A stretch of DNA of 64,000 bases from Acidobacteria bacterium 13_1_20CM_3_53_8 (GCA_001920415.1 MNJR01000059.1:69555-133554), one strand, 5' to 3'. Shown: positions 41,466 to 51,790, counted from the first letter of the stretch. The notes: generated from the sequence alone by a model not told the origin. Numbers and translations: made by a program.

Positions 41466-43961
41466 ATGTCATCAATCCCTACCGCCGAAAAAAAACGAAC
41501 TCGTTTCTCTTATTCGAATCGCATACTTCTGCCTGTTTCCGTCTGCTTCATTCTGTCTGGCGCGACAGGCTTGATCTATGAGGTGCTGTGGGCGCGCATG
41601 CTCGGCCTTGTGTTCGGCGCGACGACTTTTGCAGTGAGCACTGTGCTGGCGGCATTCATGGGCGGGCTTGCTCTGGGCAGCGCTTGGGCTGGTAGAGTTG
41701 GCCCAAAAATAAGAAGGCCGTTGCGCGCATACGGCCTGCTTGAGATTGGAGTTGCGCTCTACGCTCTGGCCGTGCCCGCGCTCTTTCGTGCGGCTGACGG
41801 GTTTTACGCGCTTGTCTGGCAGCGATTTCATCCGGGCTTCTTCGCGTTCAGCACATGGCGATTTGCGCTTTCGTGCGCGCTGCTTCTAGTGCCTACGGTT
41901 TTAATGGGCGCGACTCTGCCTGTCCTTGCGGCTGCGCTTCTGCGCTCGCCGCTTCGCAACGAAACGACCGTTGCGCGTCTCTACACCTGCAATCTGGCTG
42001 GCGCTATCTTGGGAACGCTCATAGCGGGCTTCGTCCTGCTTCCTTTCGCTGGCGTGCGCGCCACGATTCTCATTGCCGCAGTTGCGAATCTTGTTATAGG
42101 CGCTACGGCGATTCTTATTGATAAAAATTTCAGAAGAGATTTTGAGACGAGCGATGATGAGAAGAATACTGTTGAGCGTTCTGAGGTGGATAGGACGATT
42201 GCTGGCGAGCGCATTGATTCGTTTGAGACGGAGGACGGAACTAAATTCTGGCTGCTTTGCGCGGCTGTTTCAGGGTTTGTGACTATAAGCGTGCAGGTGG
42301 CATGGTCGCGCGTGCTCGCCATGATAATCGGTTCAAGCACCTACGCCTTCAGCATAGTCGTAGCGCTCTTTCTGCTTGGACTCGCCGCAGGCTCCTTTCT
42401 GGTTTCGCGCAAACGTGGTTCTAAAAATCTCCTAAAAACAGTTCTGACAATCGAGCTTGTCACGGCATTCACGCTAGCCCTAAGCATAGCCATTACAAAT
42501 CAAGCGCCAGCGTTTCTCTGGACTATGGGCTTGAAACTCGAAATCAATTCGTGGTCGGGATTGCTGGCGCTGCAAATTTTCGTCGCGGCATTAATCGTTC
42601 TCATCCCTGCCGGACTGATGGGAATGGTGATGCCGCTCGTGCTCGTGTGGGCTGGACGCGCGCGAGACGAAAGGGAATCTGTAAGGCTTGTGGGGAGAAG
42701 CTACGCCGTCAATACGCTGGGCGCGATTGTGGGAGCTTGGGGCGCTGGCTTCGTGCTCATACCGAAAGCGAGCGTGCGGTTCACTATTCTTTTCGCGGCT
42801 GCGCTCTGCGTGATTGTGGCCGGGGTGGCTTACAGGCCGAAGAGGATTGACAGGGATGTGGGGCGCGCTCTTTCGGCTGGCGCAACTGTTCTGCTCGTCG
42901 TCTTGCTTTTCATCATTGCGCCTGCGTTGAATCTGGATGATCTGTCGAAGGGCGTCTACGACAGCTTTGTGCGCGTGCTTGCGAAATCGCGCGGGAGCGT
43001 GAGCGACGAGACGACTCAAAGCGCAGCGCCTGAGACGCACAGGCTCCTGAAGTTTTATGAAGGGCCAACTGCGACCGTCTCTGTGCGCGAGGACTGGGGC
43101 ATACGTTCGCTCGCAATCAACGGGCGAACGAACGCTTCGGACAGAGACGACATGCCTACGCAGGTGATGTTGGGCCAACTGCCGCTGCTCGTCTCGCCGC
43201 GCGCTCGCAACGCGCTGGTCGTAGGCTACGGCTCCGGCGTGACCGTCGGCGCGATGCTTCAATCTCAAATAAACGCGCTCGACTGCGTGGAGCTTGAGCC
43301 TAGAGTGATTGATGCCGGAGAGTTTTTCAATCACGTCAATCATGCGCCGCGCAACGACCCGCGTTTGAAGCTTATAGTTGACGACGCGCGCGCCTTTCTT
43401 CGCGTCAACCCCGCTCGCTATGACATTATCGTTTCAGAGCCGAGTCATCCCTGGGTTCCGGGTGTGGCGAATCTTTTCACACGGGAATTCTTCGAGCTTG
43501 GGCGTGAGCGGCTGAACGACGAGGGCGTCTTCTCGCAGTGGGTTCAAACCTACCAGCTTTCTACGGAAAGCCTTCGCACGGTTCTGGCAACATTCAGGAG
43601 CGTCTTCCCGCATGTCATGGTCTTTCGTGTGGAGGGCGCTGCGCGCGGCAAAGATTTAATCCTTATAGGGAGCAACGTGCCGCTCAACCTCGCTCGTGTA
43701 AGCGAAAGGATGAACGACCCGCTCGTTCGCGCAGAGCTTGCGCGCGTTGGGATGGATGATAGAAGCGCTATCGCCGCATGGTATGTGTGCGACGAATCTC
43801 AACTGGACGCGGCTGTAGCAGGAGCAGCAATCAACACGGACGACAACATGCTGGTCGAGACGCGCGCGCCTCGTGAAGCATTCCTGCCTAGCATAATATC
43901 GAACGCTGACTGGGTTGAAGATTTGGCGCGAAGAGGAAGAGCATCACCTCCTCCATTCTGA
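41466..43961 (+). CDS. Polytopic membrane protein fused to a spermidine-synthase-like domain
   Basis: 831 residues. The N-terminal 480 or so carry about a dozen transmembrane helices with two related halves (GATGLIYEVLWARMLGLVFG and ISVQVAWSRVLAMIIGSSTY), the SpeE-associated transporter-like module. The C-terminal part is a Rossmann domain with LVVGYGSGVTVG, ELEPRVIDAG, DDARAFL and SEPSHPWVPGVANLFTREF, matching aminopropyltransferases. The catalytic Asp that accepts the proton from putrescine appears replaced (SEPSHP in place of D-S/T-D-P), so the substrate may not be a polyamine. Annotated elsewhere as fused MFS/spermidine synthase. Confidence 0.87.
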   Translation: MSSIPTAEKKRTRFSYSNRILLPVSVCFILSGATGLIYEVLWARMLGLVFGATTFAVSTVLAAFMGGLALGSAWAGRVGPKIRRPLRAYGLLEIGVALYALAVPALFRAADGFYALVWQRFHPGFFAFSTWRFALSCALLLVPTVLMGATLPVLAAALLRSPLRNETTVARLYTCNLAGAILGTLIAGFVLLPFAGVRATILIAAVANLVIGATAILIDKNFRRDFETSDDEKNTVERSEVDRTIAGERIDSFETEDGTKFWLLCAAVSGFVTISVQVAWSRVLAMIIGSSTYAFSIVVALFLLGLAAGSFLVSRKRGSKNLLKTVLTIELVTAFTLALSIAITNQAPAFLWTMGLKLEINSWSGLLALQIFVAALIVLIPAGLMGMVMPLVLVWAGRARDERESVRLVGRSYAVNTLGAIVGAWGAGFVLIPKASVRFTILFAAALCVIVAGVAYRPKRIDRDVGRALSAGATVLLVVLLFIIAPALNLDDLSKGVYDSFVRVLAKSRGSVSDETTQSAAPETHRLLKFYEGPTATVSVREDWGIRSLAINGRTNASDRDDMPTQVMLGQLPLLVSPRARNALVVGYGSGVTVGAMLQSQINALDCVELEPRVIDAGEFFNHVNHAPRNDPRLKLIVDDARAFLRVNPARYDIIVSEPSHPWVPGVANLFTREFFELGRERLNDEGVFSQWVQTYQLSTESLRTVLATFRSVFPHVMVFRVEGAARGKDLILIGSNVPLNLARVSERMNDPLVRAELARVGMDDRSAIAAWYVCDESQLDAAVAGAAINTDDNMLVETRAPREAFLPSIISNADWVEDLARRGRASPPPF

Positions 43962-43964
43962 AAA

Positions 43965-44362
43965 GGCAGATGCTGGATGTTAGATGTCAGTCACTGATGT
44001 TACGCATCAGTAACTTTGTCGAAGTCACTTCAACGAGTCTGCGTTAGCAGACGAAGAGAGTAAAGCCCCTGACGAAGCGAAGCGTAGTCTGGGGTATAAT
44101 ACGATGAGAATATTAAATGAGTCTGCTTTAGCAGACGACAGAGGCGCGAGATGAAAGATAGCTGCGTAGAGCATAAACATCTGTCGTCTGCTCACGCAGA
44201 CTCCGACCTTTCTCGTCCTTTACCCCAGACTCCGCTCACGCTTCGTCAGGGGCTTTACTCTAATCGTCTGCTAGCGCAGACTCGTTGGCGCTTTCTTTCA
44301 AACATTTCAACTGCGTATCATGAGTCAGCCAAATGCTTTTCTCTAGTATCTAACATCTAGCC
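43965..44362. repeat. Nested palindrome with TCTGC-TTTA-GCAGA modules
   Basis: Outer arms 44031-44097 and 44221-44288 (CAACGAGTCTGCGTTAGCAG, AGCCCCTGACGAAGCG and complement), inner arms 44119-44142 and 44181-44203 (GAGTCTGCTTTAGCAGACGA). Outside, AGATGTTAGATGTCAG and ATCTAACATCTAG bracket the unit, so one element may have inserted into another. It fills the whole 403-base gap. A 69-codon frame at 44151 is made of repeat and is not a gene. Confidence 0.82.
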
Positions 44363-44363
44363 T

Positions 44364-45818
44364 CTAATCTCTGACCCCTGCTTTAAGGATTTCATCCGCT
44401 GCTTTCCATCCGCTGCGTATACAGTCTGGAATGCCCGCGCCGTTGTAAGCGTTGCCCGCAAGTTTAAGTCTTGGAAATCTCTTAAGATGCTGGTTGATTC
44501 GCTCGACTCGTTCGAGATGACCAAGATGATACTGAGCCATAGAGCGCGGCCACTTTTGAACTAAAGAGAGCAGGGGTTCGCGCTCTATGCCTAGAAGATC
44601 ATGCAAGTCGCTTCGCGTTGCGGCGAGCATTTCGTTTTCATCGAGCGCGTAGATTTCCGGCTGAAGCGCGCCGCCCAAGAATGCCCGCAAGCTGACGAAG
44701 CCTTCGGGCGCGCGCCCCTCGAATTTCACGCTGCTGAAAGAGCAGGCGATGATCGAGCGTCTTTCTACGAAAGGCACAACGAAGCCGAATCCGTCTAGAG
44801 GGTGCGGAATGTCCTCGCGCCTGAAGGCCATGTTGACAGTAGCCGACGACGCATAAGCGATTCCTTCAAGCTCTCGCGCGAGCAGAGCGTCGGTCTCTCT
44901 TAACAACGCTGCTGCGGAGTATGAAGGAAGAGCCAGACAGAGGGCGTCCGCCACTATCTGTTCGCCAGTGGAAGCTTGAACCAGCCACTGGTTGGCTTGC
45001 TCGTCGAAAATTAAAGATTCGGCTTTAGTGTTCAGGCGAACAGAAGCGTGCGGCAACTCTCTCGCAATCGCGTCAACAAGCATCTGCATTCCTTCGTCGA
45101 AAGATAGAAAGAGGTTGTAGCGCGCCCCGCTAGATTTATGCGAGCGCGAAGCTTCCGAAGTTTTACGTGCTCGCCACATTGCTAGAATAAGGCTTCGATG
45201 CTCGCGCTCCATATCTAAAAAACGCGGCATGGTTGCGCGCAAACTCAGAGCTTCAGGGTCTGCCGTGTAGATTCCGCCAACCATAGGCTGCGCCACGCGC
45301 TCCAGAGCTTCCTGTCCCAATCTTCTTCTAACGAATTGAGCTAGACTTTCATCGCTAGCGCCGTTCATCTCTGCGCGGCGCGGCAAGATGAGATCGAACG
45401 CCATGCGAGCTTTGCCCCGTAGGCTGAAGATACGGGAAGTGAGAAAAGGCCAGAAGCGGCCAGGCGCAAGAAGCTGGAATCCTTCGGGCACAGGATGAAG
45501 ACGGCCATTGCGTACTATGAAGCTGCGACGGTTTTCCCCTCTTGTCTCTATGAGGCGATCCGCTATGCCCAGAGTTTGGGCCAACTCTACGACTTCGGGC
45601 TTTTCGGATAAAAATGCGTCAGGGCCTGCTTCTAGAAGAAAGCAGTCGTGTCGTTCCGTTTTGATGATGCCGCCCAGCCTCGACGAAGCTTCTATGAGCA
45701 GTATTTCGGGAGAAAGATTTTTTGCGCGGCTCTGTTCCAGAATGCGATGCGCCGCAGCAAGGCCGCTTATCCCGCCGCCAATGACGACAACCCGCCGAAG
45801 TTTTCTCTTTGCTTCCAT
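44364..45818 (-). CDS. hemG: Protoporphyrinogen oxidase (FAD-dependent, HemY type)
   Basis: 484 residues. It oxidises protoporphyrinogen IX to protoporphyrin IX. The FAD loop is VVVIGGGISGLAAAHRI; EILLIEASSRLGGIIKTE, QPMVGGIYTADPEALSL and the C-terminal LAGNAYNGAGIPDCIRSG are diagnostic of the oxygen-dependent PPOX family. Often named hemY or hemG. It is the last gene of the minus-strand group hemE-hemH-epimerase-hemG. Confidence 0.93.
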   Translation of the reverse strand: MEAKRKLRRVVVIGGGISGLAAAHRILEQSRAKNLSPEILLIEASSRLGGIIKTERHDCFLLEAGPDAFLSEKPEVVELAQTLGIADRLIETRGENRRSFIVRNGRLHPVPEGFQLLAPGRFWPFLTSRIFSLRGKARMAFDLILPRRAEMNGASDESLAQFVRRRLGQEALERVAQPMVGGIYTADPEALSLRATMPRFLDMEREHRSLILAMWRARKTSEASRSHKSSGARYNLFLSFDEGMQMLVDAIARELPHASVRLNTKAESLIFDEQANQWLVQASTGEQIVADALCLALPSYSAAALLRETDALLARELEGIAYASSATVNMAFRREDIPHPLDGFGFVVPFVERRSIIACSFSSVKFEGRAPEGFVSLRAFLGGALQPEIYALDENEMLAATRSDLHDLLGIEREPLLSLVQKWPRSMAQYHLGHLERVERINQHLKRFPRLKLAGNAYNGAGIPDCIRSGWKAADEILKAGVRD

Positions 45819-45885
45819 TCTGAAAATCTTTCGGAGTTCAATCCAGAGTAATTCTCGATTAAGAGTATGAAACGCGATATGTCAC

Positions 45886-46016
45886 GACCGCAGGACACGG
45901 AGGAAGCAGAGAGAGAAGATCAAAAATATTTGAGATCTGAAATCTCAAATTTGAAATTTCAAATTTGAAATTTAAGATTAAAAATTCTATGTGTCCTCCG
46001 CGTCCTGCGGTCATGA
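45886..46016. repeat. Hairpin repeat, CCGCAGGACACGGAGGA-arm family
   Basis: The outer arms ATGTCACGACCGCAGGACAC and GTCCTCCGCGTCCTGCGG enclose inner arms of TTTGAAATTTCAAATTTG. It occupies most of the gap between the epimerase-like stop and the hemG start. Confidence 0.85.
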
Positions 46017-46050
46017 ATGATTCTTTCCTGACACTCAACTGAATTTCTCT

Positions 46051-47070
46051 CTAATCTTGACGTTCATGCCATGCGCTGAGCAGTTCCGCCTCGCGCTCGC
46101 GTGTGATGCCTGCTGGCGGTCTCTTCAATTCGCCGGATGTTTCTGGAAAGAACTCCTGCGAAGTTTCCGCAAGCCAATTGAGCGTGTCTCGAACGGTTTC
46201 GGCGAGCGGGCGAAATCCAAGACCTGCTGCGATGGCCTTAGACGAATCAATCGCCATGAAACCGCGATAATTTTCGCCCAAAATCCAGAACGGCAATTCC
46301 GTCCACTGCCCAACACCTTCTCTCTCTAAAAACTCGTCGCTAACCCATGTGAACCGCGCGTCGCTTCCGCTCACACTTCTGCATTCATCAAGAAGCTCGG
46401 CCATCGTCAACAAATTTTCTGGGCCGTTCGTGTTGTAAACGCCTGTCAGACGTTTCTCTGCTGCCCAGACAATCCATTCGGCCAAATCTCTAGCGTCAAT
46501 GAACTGAATCTGTCTTCCAACTTCTCCCGGCGCAAGGACTTCGCCGCCTTCAGACACGCGGCGCGGCCAATAGGTGAAGCGACCCGTGGGATCGTGCGGG
46601 CCAACTATCAAGCCCGGGCGCGCGGCGAGAAAGCGACCGGGCATCACATCACGGGCGGCCTGCTCGCTGAGCGCCTTCAACGCGCCGTAATGCTCGTTCA
46701 CATCTTCGGACGATTCATCCGGCATGGTCGCAAGCGGCGCGTCTTCCTGCAAGCCGGGCTGGGAAAAATCTGCATAAACGGAGAGCGACGAAACGAAGAT
46801 GTAAAGCTCTACGGCGTCAGCCAGTAATTCAGCCGAAGCCCTTACGACACGCGGCACGAAGCCGCATGTATCAACGACAACGTCCCAACGCCCGCCTTTC
46901 AGCGCACTCAAATTTCCGTCACGGTCTCCGCGAAGACGCTCGACCTGCGGAAAGAGTTCTGGATTATGCTGACCGCGATTAAAGAGCGTCACCTCATGAC
47001 CGCGAGCGAGCGCCGCATCAACTATGTGACGACCTAGAAAAACAGTTCCACCTAGAATCAGAATTCTCAT
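46051..47070 (-). CDS. NAD-dependent epimerase/dehydratase-like SDR protein
   Basis: 339 residues, extended short-chain dehydrogenase type. The nucleotide loop is ILILGGTVFLGRHIVD, a modified GxxGxxG. VDTCGF, FVSSLSVYADF and a YGALK (Tyr-x-x-x-Lys) catalytic pair are visible, with FIDARDLAEWIV later. Similar proteins are annotated as epimerases or mRNA-binding-like SDRs; the substrate is unknown. It sits between hemH and hemG, the only non-haem member of the group. The ATG at 47070 is chosen over a TTG two codons upstream. Confidence 0.82.
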   Translation of the reverse strand: MRILILGGTVFLGRHIVDAALARGHEVTLFNRGQHNPELFPQVERLRGDRDGNLSALKGGRWDVVVDTCGFVPRVVRASAELLADAVELYIFVSSLSVYADFSQPGLQEDAPLATMPDESSEDVNEHYGALKALSEQAARDVMPGRFLAARPGLIVGPHDPTGRFTYWPRRVSEGGEVLAPGEVGRQIQFIDARDLAEWIVWAAEKRLTGVYNTNGPENLLTMAELLDECRSVSGSDARFTWVSDEFLEREGVGQWTELPFWILGENYRGFMAIDSSKAIAAGLGFRPLAETVRDTLNWLAETSQEFFPETSGELKRPPAGITREREAELLSAWHERQD

Positions 47071-47130
47071 AAACAACCCATAATAAGAAGCGACGCGGAG
47101 ACGCGGCGAGTGGGAGACGCGGCGATAAAA

Positions 47131-48231
<1,101 letters not shown>

Positions 48232-48291
48232 CTCTTAACCTAAGATTTAATTGCTCAAGCTTGATTCATTGCTCCAATCTAAAATCCAAAA

Positions 48292-49353
48292 TCAATTAGA
48301 CTTTAGACTCATTTCATGGACTGCCTCGACCAGAGCGATGACGTTGTCAACGGGAGTTTCGGGCAGTATGCCGTGGCCTAGATTGAAGATGTGGCCGTCA
48401 CGTCCGTTTGCGCTATCCAGAATCTTTCGCGCTTGCGCGATGACATGATCTCGATTCGCAAACAGAGCGACCGGGTCAAGATTGCCCATGATCGCAACGT
48501 CGCCCAATCGCCGCCATGCATCACCCAGGTCAACGCGCCAGTCCACGCCAATAACGTCGCCGCCAGCCTCGCGCATCAATTCAAGCAGCGTGGCCGTGCC
48601 TGTGCCGAATTGTATGACAGGCGTGCCGTGCGTGACGCTTTCTATAACGCTGCGCGTGTGCGGCAGAACGTATTTGCGATAATCGTCCTGGCTCAGACAG
48701 CCAACCCACGAGTCGAAAAGTTGCACGGCCTGCGCGCCAGCTTCTATCTGCGCATTGAGATAACGTACGAGTGCGCGGGAAATCTTCGACATCAACACAT
48801 TCCATGCGCCAGCGTCCGTGTACATCAGCCGCTTGGTGTGAACGTAGTTGCGCGAGCCGCCGCCCTCTACTATGTAAGATGCAATTGTGAACGGAGCGCC
48901 GCAGAATCCTATGAGCGGGAGGTTGCTGGAAAGCGCGCGCCTTGTTAATCGAATAGCTTCATAAACGTAATTGAGCGATTCAACGGATTCGACTTCATGA
49001 AGACGGTCAACGTCTTCAGCCGTTCGTATGGGGTCGTGAATGATTGGGCCTTCGTCTTTGCCGAACTCTAATCTTAAACCCAGCGGTTCTACTATAAGCA
49101 GAATGTCCGCGAAGATTATCGCAGCGTCAACGTTAAGGCGCTCGACAGCAGTGACAGTCACCTCGGCTGCAAGCTCAGGCGTTTTGCACAGTTCGAGGAA
49201 ACTTGTTCGTGCACGCACCTCTCTGTACTCGCGCATGTATCTTCCCGCTTGACGCATCAACCAGACGGGCGTGTAAGGCACAGGCTCGCGGCGGCACGCG
49301 CGCATGAATGGGCTATCATAAAGCTCCAGGTCGGAATCGCTTCTCTCGCTCAC
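48292..49353 (-). CDS. hemE: Uroporphyrinogen decarboxylase
   Basis: It removes four acetate carboxyls from uroporphyrinogen III to make coproporphyrinogen III. 353 residues with the PVWLMRQAGRYMREYREVR signature, the catalytic Asp in FADILLIVEPLG, GFCGAPFTIASY, FDSWVGCLSQDDY and NLGHGILPETPVDNV. The GTG start at 49353 has GGAGAAG upstream. First gene of the hem group on this strand; hemH follows behind a repeat. Confidence 0.95.
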   Translation of the reverse strand: MSERSDSDLELYDSPFMRACRREPVPYTPVWLMRQAGRYMREYREVRARTSFLELCKTPELAAEVTVTAVERLNVDAAIIFADILLIVEPLGLRLEFGKDEGPIIHDPIRTAEDVDRLHEVESVESLNYVYEAIRLTRRALSSNLPLIGFCGAPFTIASYIVEGGGSRNYVHTKRLMYTDAGAWNVLMSKISRALVRYLNAQIEAGAQAVQLFDSWVGCLSQDDYRKYVLPHTRSVIESVTHGTPVIQFGTGTATLLELMREAGGDVIGVDWRVDLGDAWRRLGDVAIMGNLDPVALFANRDHVIAQARKILDSANGRDGHIFNLGHGILPETPVDNVIALVEAVHEMSLKSN

Positions 49354-49468
49354 GAAAATCTATCTTCTCCAAATTCTTAAAGATGAAACCGAGCGCATGA
49401 CTTCTAGCTGAGCATTGAGCCTTGGCGCGCAGGGCTTCTCCTAGTTAAGTTACTGAAAGACTACAAAA

Positions 49469-49640
49469 GGCAGTGACAAGTGACAAGTGACGAGCAAGAG
49501 AGAATTTTTAATCTTTAATGGATAGTTTTATAAAAGCGCTTAGCTTCTTCTTAATACTGAAGTCTAAGAACTGAAAACTTGATGTTGAATTAAAGATTAA
49601 AAATGATTCTTGTCACTCGTCACTTGTCACTTGTCACTGT
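49469..49640. repeat. Hairpin repeat, GTGACAAGTGACGAG-word family, copy 2
   Basis: The left arm CAGTGACAAGTGACAAGTGA with CGAGCAAGAG and the right arm TTGTCACTCGTCACTTGTCA with CTTGTCACTG enclose AAAAGCGCTTAGCTTCTTCT. The 397-base gap ahead of 49750 holds this repeat, the ECF-type motif at 49653, and nothing else visible. Confidence 0.88.
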
Positions 49641-49652
49641 TCTTAAAATTTC

Positions 49653-49690
49653 TTGCCATAAACTGGCGTGTCGCGGTGTTTATCTCATTG
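49653..49690 (+). promoter_or_regulatory. ECF-type promoter motif, copy 1
   Basis: TTGCCATAAACTGGCGTG then TCGCGGTGTTTATCTCATTG. Elements GCCA...AAC (-35-like) and CGGTGTTT (-10-like) have the same 19-base offset as in copies at 51741 and 54472. It lies about 60 bases upstream of the 49750 start. Recognition by the sigma factor at 51791 is inferred. Confidence 0.65.
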
Positions 49691-49749
49691 AAAGGCCGAT
49701 AGGAGTAGCCCATCCAAACGGTTAACCAAACAGAATAAGGAGTAGACTC

Positions 49750-50136
49750 ATGAGACAAATCTTCAATCGCATAGTCCTGTTGGCCGTCGTCTGCGCACTG
49801 GCAGCCACAGCCTCTTTCGCTCAAACCAAGAGCAAGACCGTGACGTTTCCAGAAGATGTGATGGTCGCAGGCAAGCTCTTCAAGAAGGGCACGTACAAGA
49901 TGAAGTTCAATCAGCAGACAGGAGAGTTGACCATAGCTGATGGTAATAATTCGGCTACCGTATCGGCACGCTTGCAGAAGCGTGATGCCAAGGCAACAAG
50001 AACAGTGATAAGTTCGCGCCAGGATGGAGACAACCGTGTGCTGAGCGGCATAACCTTCCGAGGTGAAGACGAGACCTACCAATTGACCGAAGGGACAAGC
50101 GATACAGGAGCAGCGAGTACGTCGCCGCAGCATTGA
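49750..50136 (+). CDS. Small secreted beta-rich protein
   Basis: 128 residues with signal peptide (FNRIVLLAVVCALAATASFA) and a mature domain of short strands: TVTFPEDVMVAGKLFKKGTY, FNQQTGELTIADG, VISSRQDGDNRVLSG. This layout is frequent among secreted acidobacterial proteins of unknown function. An AAGGAG precedes the ATG. Preceded by the shared promoter motif and followed by a hairpin terminator, so it is probably a single-gene unit of the ECF regulon. Confidence 0.78.
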   Translation: MRQIFNRIVLLAVVCALAATASFAQTKSKTVTFPEDVMVAGKLFKKGTYKMKFNQQTGELTIADGNNSATVSARLQKRDAKATRTVISSRQDGDNRVLSGITFRGEDETYQLTEGTSDTGAASTSPQH

Positions 50137-50148
50137 ACTTTTTGTTAC

Positions 50149-50187
50149 AGGCGCGCTCCTCGGTCACATTCAGCGCGGGGCGCGCCT
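50149..50187 (+). terminator. GC-rich hairpin after the small secreted protein gene
   Basis: AGGCGCGCTCC pairs with GGGGCGCGCCT (one G-U). It begins 13 bases after the stop codon. Confidence 0.65.
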
Positions 50188-50345
50188 TAGCACTTCAAAT
50201 CAGCGTGAAGAAGTGCGGCAAAACGCCGCGCGGGCGTTGCATCTTGTAAAGTTGAAGTCTGGACGAATGCCCGGCATGAACCATTTGGATTGATCCAGAC
50301 ATCAGAGTGAATTAAAGTCTTAACTGTCGGAGGAGAGTTTTTGAG

Positions 50346-51506
50346 ATGAAAAGAATAGTAACGGCTGCCGTTCTGGCGCTGCTCATAGGACTGGGCTGCC
50401 TTCCATCATTGAATCACTTGGCTGCTGCTCAGACTGAGAGGAACGTTAACGGAGAGTTCCGAACGGGCAGCGGCAAGAAGCTCGTAATGGATTTACGCAC
50501 GGGCGGCTCGATTGAAATCACAGGTCAGGACAGCGACATGATGACCGTGAGCGCGTTCCGAGGCGGGCGCGATGGATTAGAAGCTCAGGTGGAATTCAAC
50601 ACAGACGATGCGGGGCTTCGGGTCTATTCGCACTATGACCCGTATCGTCACAACAATTTTTCAGCCAACCTGAAGTTCACTGTAAAAGTTCCGCGAAAAA
50701 CTGATATTGAGATTGATTCGATGGGCGGCGCTGTGAAGATTACCGGCATTGAAGGCAACATAGAAGGCAAGACTATGGGCGGCGATCTTAATTTCTCAAA
50801 TCTCAGGGGCGAGCTTCATTTCACTACTATGGGCGGAAGCGTCAATGTTCGTGATTCGGAAGTGAACGGCAAGGTGAGCACTATGGGCGGGCCTGTGCTT
50901 ATACAGAACGTTACAGGGTCGCTCAAAGGCTCCACTATGGGCGGCGGCGTTACTTACCAGAATGTGAACAACTCTGCGGGAACTTCTTCTGCGGATGAGT
51001 TGCGAATCAACAGCATGGGTGGAGACATCAACGTGGGAGAAGCGCCGGGCGGTGCGGACGTAACCACTATGGGCGGGAACATCTTCATTCGCTCGGCTGC
51101 GAAGTTCGTTAAAGCCAAAACGATGGGCGGCAATATTCAGATTGACTCGCTAGACGGAGGCGTCAAGGCCACTACTATGGGCGGCAACGTACAGATAACT
51201 ATGGTCGGCGATCCCAACGGAGGCGACCGCGACGTTTACATCACATCGCTCGGCGGCGACATAACGCTGACCGTCCCAGCAGGTCTTTCGATGGAGGTCG
51301 GCGTAGAGCTTGCTTACACACAAAAACGCAGGCGCGATTACCACATCACCAGCGACTTCCCGCTACAGCAGAACGAATCCGCCAACTGGGATTACACACA
51401 AGGCTCACCACGCAAATATATCTACGCAACGGGGTCGGTCGGAAATGGCAGATACAAGGTCATTATCAAGACCATCAACGGAGACGTGACGATAAGAAGA
51501 GGATAG
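50346..51506 (+). CDS. Secreted DUF4097-like beta-helix protein (MGG repeats)
   Basis: 386 residues with a signal peptide (AAVLALLIGLGCLPSLNHLAA). The body is a stack of about ten short beta turns, nine of which carry Met-Gly-Gly (for example KTMGGDLNFSNL, STMGGPVLIQNV, TTMGGNVQITMV), the single-stranded right-handed coil expected for DUF4097/putative adhesin folds. The last strand pair is TINGDVTIRRG. It is probably periplasmic or surface-bound. The ribosome binding site GGAGGAGAG is strong. The first of four related proteins in 8 kb. Confidence 0.85.
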   Translation: MKRIVTAAVLALLIGLGCLPSLNHLAAAQTERNVNGEFRTGSGKKLVMDLRTGGSIEITGQDSDMMTVSAFRGGRDGLEAQVEFNTDDAGLRVYSHYDPYRHNNFSANLKFTVKVPRKTDIEIDSMGGAVKITGIEGNIEGKTMGGDLNFSNLRGELHFTTMGGSVNVRDSEVNGKVSTMGGPVLIQNVTGSLKGSTMGGGVTYQNVNNSAGTSSADELRINSMGGDINVGEAPGGADVTTMGGNIFIRSAAKFVKAKTMGGNIQIDSLDGGVKATTMGGNVQITMVGDPNGGDRDVYITSLGGDITLTVPAGLSMEVGVELAYTQKRRRDYHITSDFPLQQNESANWDYTQGSPRKYIYATGSVGNGRYKVIIKTINGDVTIRRG

Positions 51507-51509
51507 AAA

Positions 51510-51616
51510 CGACGCGGGGACGCGGCGACGCGGCGACGCGGCGAAAAAAAGAGTGGCAGGGATTCCTGGCTTTTCTCTTTCGCCGCGTCGCCGTGTCCCC
51601 GCGTCTCCGCGTCCCT
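51510..51616. repeat. Hairpin repeat, CGCGTCTCCGCGTCCCC-word family, copy 3
   Basis: The arms GACGCGGGGACGCGGCGACG and CGTCGCCGTGTCCCCGCGTC enclose an inner hairpin GAGTGGCAGGGATTCCTGGC. It lies between the 50346 gene and the sigma factor promoter. Confidence 0.88.
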
Positions 51617-51740
51617 TGCTTTTCAGCTTATTCTCGCCCGATACTAAAATCTCCTTGCCTGAATCTTCCAGATCACAGGAAAATCTTCAAAGGGCGAATT
51701 TAAGGGAAGGCGAGCGGGGATTCCTAGGCGCTACAAATTT

Positions 51741-51779
51741 TTGCCACAACTGGCGTGAGCGCGGTGTTTATCTCATTGA
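51741..51779 (+). promoter_or_regulatory. ECF-type promoter motif, copy 2 (sigma gene)
   Basis: TTGCCACAACTGGCGTGAGC then GCGGTGTTTATCTCATTGA. The match with copy 1 extends beyond the promoter boxes to TTTATCTCATTGA. The likely transcription start is just before the ATG at 51791, giving a very short leader. An autoregulated ECF sigma factor is the simplest reading. Confidence 0.68.
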
Positions 51780-51790
51780 GAGCAGCGAAT

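Noticed and set aside
42591..43343. Minus-strand frame of 250 codons opposite the spermidine-synthase-like gene
   Set aside because: His- and Arg-rich shadow of a real gene with visible catalytic-domain motifs on the other strand.
44151..44360. Plus-strand frame of 69 codons
   Set aside because: It consists of palindromic repeat sequence; the translation is a by-product.
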